Below, piece after piece: positions 57,640 through 64,000 of a stretch of 64,000 nt of DNA (position 1 is the stretch's first letter; every line of letters begins with the position of its first letter). The DNA is from Strix aluco (lineage: Eukaryota; Chordata; Aves; Strigiformes; Strigidae): contig NC_133931.1 in assembly GCF_031877795.1 (NCBI RefSeq), positions 70,593,429 through 70,657,428 of the forward strand, written 5' to 3'. The notes below the pieces were generated by a model. The model saw nothing but the letters and a program-made list of their open reading frames with translations, searched no databases and was not told the DNA's origin. The translations under genes and the position numbers were made by a program.

Positions 57640-59200
57640 TTGATATCACAAACTGTATCCTAAAACTGATTTAATAAATGTATTTGGTTTCATTTCAAAG
57701 TTAACTGCAGTGACTTCTCTGAAGAACTAGGATCATGTTTACGAACCTTTTAATTTCAGGTCTAAATTCATTTATAATCTTTTTATGTCTATTTCTTCTT
57801 ATACCAACAATGCTTTTTAATTTAGTTATTTCCTCTCTCTGTGTTTACACCCTCGATATTTTTATAGATCACAATCGTAACCTCCTCCGCACTACAATCT
57901 ACTTAGATAAACAAGTCAACCTTCTGCAATGTCCTTTCCATAAAGGTGAGTTCTCTGTTTTTCTAGTCTTAGTAGCCCCTCTGTGCACCTGATCCAGCTT
58001 CTATTCATTGCTTCTGGGTATGGGTGAGAAGAATTGCCTGCAGTATGTTACGTGAAGCCTTGCAAAGTCAAAATGCAATGTCCACATGCAATGTCACTAG
58101 CCCTTCTCCATCTCTACTGCCCATCCCTGTAGTATTCTAGAAGTAGTCAGTACTGATGGAGCTTTCAACTTTGTACCAGTGTCATCAGAATAACTCTGAC
58201 ACAATTGTGACATTCAATCACAAAAATACTAAATAAAATTAACACCAAAGTTCATGAGCCTAACCAGTAATATTTCAGCCTTTTATTTCAACCTGCCCCT
58301 TTCAGCACTATCTGTTCCAGTCTTTGTTTACATATTTTCCTTGCTTCCTATCTCCCTTAAACTTTCTCCAATAACTCCCATTTTCTCAATTTTGCTTGAG
58401 GTTTCCTACATGGCGGCACTTCTTCAGGTCCACTAATGCAAATCAAATTGACAAAATCTACTCTCTCTGTTCGTCTGTATATCAATCTCAACAGGTCAGT
58501 CCCGTAAGACTTTATTTTGATTCATCCTTATTGCACTTTATATAATTTTCTCTTTTCTTTCTATATTTTTTCATCTGTTCTTTCAGAAATTCTCATAAAG
58601 TGTAATATACCCCTGAGATGAGGCTTCCAGGCCTGCAATAGGTTTAGGTCACATATTTTTCATTCTATAAAACAGGCACTACTTTCACTATTTTTTTATC
58701 ATATCCTCAGTCATCCCAACACCAGTTCATACCCCAATATCCTCATCTGATTGCAAGACTGTTGAAAAGTCTCTCTTGCGGTGCTTTAACTGGAGATTCC
58801 TTTGCCAGTTCTTTGAGATTATTTGATCTCCCCCAGATTGAATGCAATAACATTTCTTGAGTATTACTCCTGTCTCAGTAGAAGCTATTTATGTTTCAAT
58901 AATTTTATTAACATTTTCCATCTTCCTTTTGCTCCCACTAAAACATCACATTATTTGAAACTGAAACAAAGTATTCACTTAGTTTTGAGGCTAAACTTAA
59001 AATGCCCTCCATCTAGAGGTTAAATAGTCACTGTGTAGCAGCTTGCTTCTTCTTTAGTCTTTTGTCATTTGTCTTACTGTTCTTTGCAAGGTCTACATCA
59101 TGTGAAGTCTCTGCTTGTCCTTGACATCCTTGAAATGACTATTCATCCAATTAGCTCTGGAGTTCTTTCCTATGATTTTTTTTTCCATTTGTCTCAAATT
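57640..59200 (-). mobile_element. decayed antisense CR1/L3-type LINE sequence
   Basis: The plus strand at 57890-58060 reads ATCTACTTAGATAAACAAG, then TAGCCCCTCTGTGCACCTG and GATCCAGCTTCTATTC, which is the antisense order of a LINE 3' end. Further right there is C/T-rich sequence consistent with the antisense of the coding part, but too decayed to translate. The right edge is a guess. Confidence 0.55.
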
Positions 59201-59696
59201 TTAATAACATTGGCACCTTGGGTTTGATGTTGAAGGCCCTGAGACTTCATTCTACCTGGATTCACTATCTGGTTCCCTTTGGATCTTCAGGTTTACCTTC
59301 TTAGCTAAAGGTATGTTCATATTTAGCCTTATATTTAGCTAAAACTGCATTGACTTATGATCACTAAACTAAGTTTTCTTTGTGTTTTCTATTTCACTTA
59401 CATGTCCTTATCACTAACCAAAATGAGGCTTAAAATAGTATCATCTCCTGTTTTAGCAGTGACACTTTGGTGGAAGATATTGCTTGTTTCCATGTAAAAT
59501 GGAATATCTGTATCATACCATACTTCTTATTGTTTATTTAGCTATTTCTACATTTTTATTGTTTATCTTCTGCTTCTGTTTCACCTCATGTCTGTATCTC
59601 ATGTTCTTGTTCTTGACAGAAATCACCACTGTGATGTTGCAGTAGGATTTACACTGTAGCAGTTGTGCATAGGTACTGTAGTTCAGTAAGAAAATC

Positions 59697-59760
59697 TTAT
59701 TAAAATGTAAGCACATTTTAATTTACTGTTATTAAAATGTAAACACATGTTTAATTTACA
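59697..59760 (+). repeat. 32-bp tandem duplication
   Basis: TTATTAAAATGTAAGCACAT and TTATTAAAATGTAAACACAT, each followed by a TTTAATTTAC segment, stand side by side. This is a two-copy tandem with few changes. Confidence 0.85.
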
Positions 59761-61516
59761 ACTGTAACCAGTAATGTTTTTTAAAAGATTCCAACTTCAG
59801 TTGCATAGGAACAACTGAGCTTTCTCAACTCTATCAGCCTCGGAAATGTTAAGACTATGGGGGACTAAGCGATAATCATGTTGTTCCCACTCCACCTGTA
59901 ACATAAGGTGCTGAAATTTGATCCACTTAACTCTCTCTCAAGATGTTTCCTGTGTAACAACAGAATATTTTTAAGGAATCCATAAATTTTGGATGTGAAG
60001 ATGAAGAATCCATTGCTTCCCATGGTAATTTGAATTTGCCTATTTTAACTCCCATTTTTTGTTACATGATTATACACCGGATTTTGCAAAATCCTTTATT
60101 GTTGGATATTTTTTCCCTTTAATCATGCTGCCTTCATATCAATTGTCAGTCTTCTTTTTGGTAAACTAATTGAGCCCTTCAAATTTCATATTTTACAGTA
60201 TTCTTTCCTGCTCTTGAATTTGTGTGTTTTGTCCAGTTTTCCCACACCTTTTTTCAAAATATGGACAGCGTGAGTGGAGGTGATAATTTGGTATGAGTCT
60301 TAGTGCTACTTCCATTTCTAGTGCAACTTGCTCTTTTCCTATTCATTTATACTGAACAGCCTTATTAGCTCTTCTTTTTCCTGGAAGATTGATAGGAGAT
60401 TAGCAAGTCATTACCACTATTGGCATGGTGTGGGAGGGGAGCACTAGAATTGTCAGCATGTCCAGGTAAAAAGAGTGGTATTATTTTGGCCTTGTCCCCC
60501 CATAAAATGCGAAATATCAGTCACAAATGTTGCTGCTGTGTTGTGCCTCCACGCTGATCCAGACTCTCTGAGATTTATTTTCAAAATGGTGCGTAAACAC
60601 ATGTAATTTCACATGCACACACATCCACAGACACTACTGCTGCCTTGGGAAGAAGGAGTAGAGTGGGAATGGGACATAACTCCGGAGGGATTGTCTCTCT
60701 CTCTCTTGTGCAATATGAAAGTAAAATGAGGAATTAAATTTGGGAATTAAACACTGCACCACTCTGCTGCTTGGCTGCACTGCTATCATATTCTTGGGAG
60801 AGAAACATTAATGTGGTCCCTGATAGGTGACTCACCTGAATGAAGGAAAAATACTGTGACAGTAACAGCTAGTGAGTGTGAGTCAAAATTAATATTGCAG
60901 GATGAGATGTCTACTTTCCTGAATTTATAATTGCTTAGCAATGAAAATATGAGATTATAATTGTCAGATACTCTGCTTTTCCTGACTTGGTCTTGCTATA
61001 ATTTCCAGTGCTCACAATTTGTTTGAAATTGAAATTCAAGAATTGTGAAATTCAGGAATTGAAAAACTCAAATGTCAATGGAGTTTTAAACTGCCCTGTT
61101 AGTAAAACTATATAAACTGTGAATTTAAGAAAGCATAATAAAAAGTATGGAATAATCTTGAAACAGAAAACCATTCTGTCTAACAGAATATTACTATTCT
61201 ATCAAATAGAAACTTTTTAAAGAGAAGATAACACTCTGGGCTTCTCTAGTAGGTTTAACAGGGTAAAATTATCAATATATGCAGTAGTGTTTAAACCCTT
61301 TAGAAAGAAAACTTTGTTTGCCATATGGAATTTTTATTGACCTGTAGTTTTTTTTTCAAAGACCACAAGATCTATATGCTTTTCAGTACTCAAAACATCG
61401 TGTTTGCATGTTCTAGACACTACAGAAAACTGTCCCCACACTGAAAATGCATAATCACAAACAAAAACCTTAACCCTGACTAACCCCTTCTAGTGGAAAT
61501 CCCACCTGGCAGGGGG

Positions 61517-61524
61517 TGACGTCA
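61517..61524. promoter_or_regulatory. CRE palindrome
   Basis: TGACGTCA is the full CREB/ATF consensus and contains a CpG, which is rare in this AT-rich region. No adjacent gene is visible, so any function is unknown. Confidence 0.35.
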
Positions 61525-62449
61525 CAAGAACTGCATGTCACTTGCTTACCAGTGCACGTACCTGTGCCAGTACTCAAAACAGGGTGGAATGATTTTCATC
61601 GGCCCTCTCTAAGGACTTCATTTTAGTCTCTAAATGCACCCATGCAGCCTCAAGTTTTTCAGGGTGAAAGAGGTGAAGTTCTGTGAAGAGTCTTTTGAAG
61701 TCTGGGTAGGATATTGCTGTTTTAACAGTTAAGCAATGTACAGCACCTTCTTCATTCTGCAGCTGTTGGAAAATCTCAGAAACAATAATGTTTTTGTCTG
61801 CTGCACTTTTCTATGTTTTCAGAGAAGCAACATGACTTACCTTATGTTTAACTGCAAAGCATAAGTGCAGACTGTAACAAATAAATGTAAGTGTTGTAGG
61901 CTGGAGCCCTGGGACACATATTACTTATACATAGCTTGTTGGTAACAGAACATAAATACTTCACTAAAGTCTCCATTTGTAATTTGTGCTGAACGTTTCT
62001 GAACATATGAAATATGAATTACATTTTGTAATGGCCCTTTGTGTTGAGGTCTAGCGGGAAAATATTGTTCTCCATGAGACAAAGTAAATTGCAATGATTC
62101 CTGAAGGGACTTGACTTTTGTACAAGAAAATACATTTAATCTGACATAGTTACTCTAATGATCTCTCATGTTATCTTTTATTGAACACAAAATGAGGTAC
62201 AGCCATCAAAGTTTAGCATGCTACTGAGTGCACCATCATTAGATTACCAATATGGGACTAAAGGGAATTTACTTAGCTCTACACACTTTTAGGGATTCAC
62301 AAGTTTAGTAGAACAGTCTGTACCAGCTGGTATTTAAAGTAGGAAGGCTTGCAAAGTGTAGTTTTAGAAACGTGTATGCTCAAAAGAAGTTAGAAACAAT
62401 CATTCTCTCTTCGCATGTATGAAGCATCAAGGGATCTCTTCAAAAGAGA

Positions 62450-62826
62450 GGGCTAAGAGGGGAACTATCACTGTCTTCACCTCTACCTACCGGGACGTTA
62501 CAGAGAAGGCAGATCCAGACTCCTCTCGGAGGTGGACAGCAAAAGGACAATGGGCATCAGGCTTAAGCTGAGAGAAGGAAAATTCCAATTTGATATTAGG
62601 AAAACAAGTTCTCAATGAGGTGATCAGACATCTGAAGAGGTTGTCCAAGGAGGCCATGGAATTTCCTTTTTTGGGGAATGCTCCAAACTCAACCGGAAAA
62701 GGCCGTACCCAATCTGATCAAACTCCAGAGCTAGATCTCACTTCAAAGTCAGCCCTGCTCTGAGCAGGATTTTAGGCCAGATGGCACTAGAGGTCCTTTC
62801 TGACCTACATTATTTCATGATTCTAA
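62450..62826 (+). mobile_element. CR1 LINE, 5'-truncated 3' end, sense
   Basis: The segment reads as the 3' end of a bird CR1. Features in order are GAAGGCAGATCCAGACTCCTC, GGTGGACAGCAAAAGGACAA, CAAGGAGGCCATGGAATTTCC and a final GATGGCACTAGAGGTCC...CATGATTCTAAG, the typical CR1 tail. It is less decayed than the other LINE pieces in the window. The 5' truncation point is approximate. Confidence 0.9.
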
Positions 62827-64000
62827 GATCTTATTCTAAGTTTTATCATAATTATAATGTAGCTATTATGTGAAACCTTATTTCATCTGTAAAATGGGGC
62901 ATATTCATCTGTGACAGATGTGAAGAATAAAAAAACAGTACAGTTCCATATGAAGAATACACAATTACTATTGTCTTGTATTATAAATATGACTAATAAC
63001 ACTTCTTTATAGTTAAAATCTGCTTCCAGTTAGTTATATAAGAATGAATCAGCTTCAGCAGAGGGTTTTATTAGCTTTTAACAGAATAACTGGCAGTAAA
63101 TCAGACTTTTTATTATTTTGATATTCTTAATATACAAATGATTGTTATACATGAACTTCATAACTATTTTGCTATGTCCATGATATCCCTTTCTTCATCT
63201 GATTACTGTTCCTAATCTCAGCACAGGATGAGACTGCCCTGTGGAGAAATGACAAGGTGGGCGAGAATTATAACATATGTAAATGAAGCCTGCTGAAGCT
63301 ACACTTTAGAGTCTTTTGTTTATTTTGTTCAGTTTGGTCTGGTCTATCTTTCTCTTTAAGGAGGAATCAGACATTTTTCTTTGTTAATATTTTCATTTAC
63401 AAAGCTTTTGAAACTAACTTTTATTTATTTATTTTGTTAAACCTAGAAATATCAGCTCCAACATCAAAGTAAGCTCAGAGGAAACACCCACAATCTCTAC
63501 ACTGATTTTAGTTAAACTAGCAAGGAGAAAAATTTTTCCTGATACTTGCAAAGGCCTTTTGCAAAACCTGGCATCACATGTTTGATAGTATACAGTTTCT
63601 TTCTAGGTTTTTGCTGCTTTGAAAAAGAATTTGTGAAACTATATAGCCTTTAGTGATGTTCAACATAACATGAAAAATTAATCTCAGCTCTGTATCATGA
63701 TACTGTAATACAGACCCCAACAAAGGTTTGTGGCATTCATTTTACATTTCCATGCCTTCACACATCTGACTTTATTTCATATATGATAGTGGCAATTAAG
63801 TATTTTACGTTTATAATGCTTGTTTTCATTATTATATCCTTTTAGTGTATTAATTATACTCTCAACTTTAACTTTTCATGAATGTGGTTTTGGGGTAGAA
63901 TTGGATTGGGGTCTTTATTTTCATTCTAGGAGATAAGGGAATGAGTAAAGCAAAAGTTTTCATGCATCAAAAAGCTGTTACTCATGCAAGAATTAGTCTT
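62827..64000. other. AT-rich intergenic DNA to the window end
   Basis: No gene, RNA or clear repeat is seen. Confidence 0.55.

Larger units (their letters stand above)
59205..62440. other. AT-rich intergenic DNA
   Basis: No gene is seen. A perfect cAMP-response-element palindrome, TGACGTCA, lies at 61517-61524 in a slightly GC-richer patch. Confidence 0.5.

Overview
This is a gene-poor piece of a bird chromosome. Three things point to a bird. The only two genes are vertebrate nuclear genes for mitochondrial proteins. The repeats are decayed CR1-type LINEs, including one 3' end with the bird-type GATTCTA tail. There are also GC-rich LTR-type repeats of a kind I associate with avian endogenous retroviruses. 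The LTR repeats suggest a non-galliform bird (Neoaves), but that is inference. Introns, poly(A) signals and a CpG island rule out a prokaryote.

The gene core is at 22.06-30.1 kb. NDUFS6 (minus strand, four coding exons, 125 codons) and MRPL36 (plus strand, one coding exon, 99 codons) lie head to head. They share a CpG-island promoter of about 300 bp with NRF-1, GABP/ETS, USF, Sp1-like and YY1 sites, as expected for mitochondrial genes. NDUFS6 is a zinc-binding accessory subunit of complex I; MRPL36 is the bL36m protein of the mitochondrial large ribosomal subunit. The same head-to-head pair is known in human 5p15.33, where IRX4 lies beyond NDUFS6 and LPCAT1 beyond MRPL36. By that comparison the left edge of this window probably faces the IRX4/IRX2/IRX1 cluster.

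Region by region: 1-3.9 kb is a nest of LTR-type repeats. 3.9-9.45 kb is AT-rich with no gene seen. 9.45-10.17 kb is a putative further LTR. 13.6-15.7 kb, 37.6-38.8 kb and 57.6-59.2 kb hold decayed antisense CR1-type LINE sequence, and 62.45-62.83 kb a sense CR1 3' end. 50.84-51.19 kb and 53.19-53.54 kb are two nearly identical copies (roughly 97%) of an unidentified 350-bp sequence. The rest is AT-rich intergenic DNA with simple repeats.

I found no convincing new multi-gene system. The best items for a second look are the young 350-bp direct duplication, an orphan open frame on the minus strand at 56863-57157 bounded by good splice signals, a GC-rich block at 43.05-44.33 kb and a 67-nt perfect-ended hairpin at 41280-41346.
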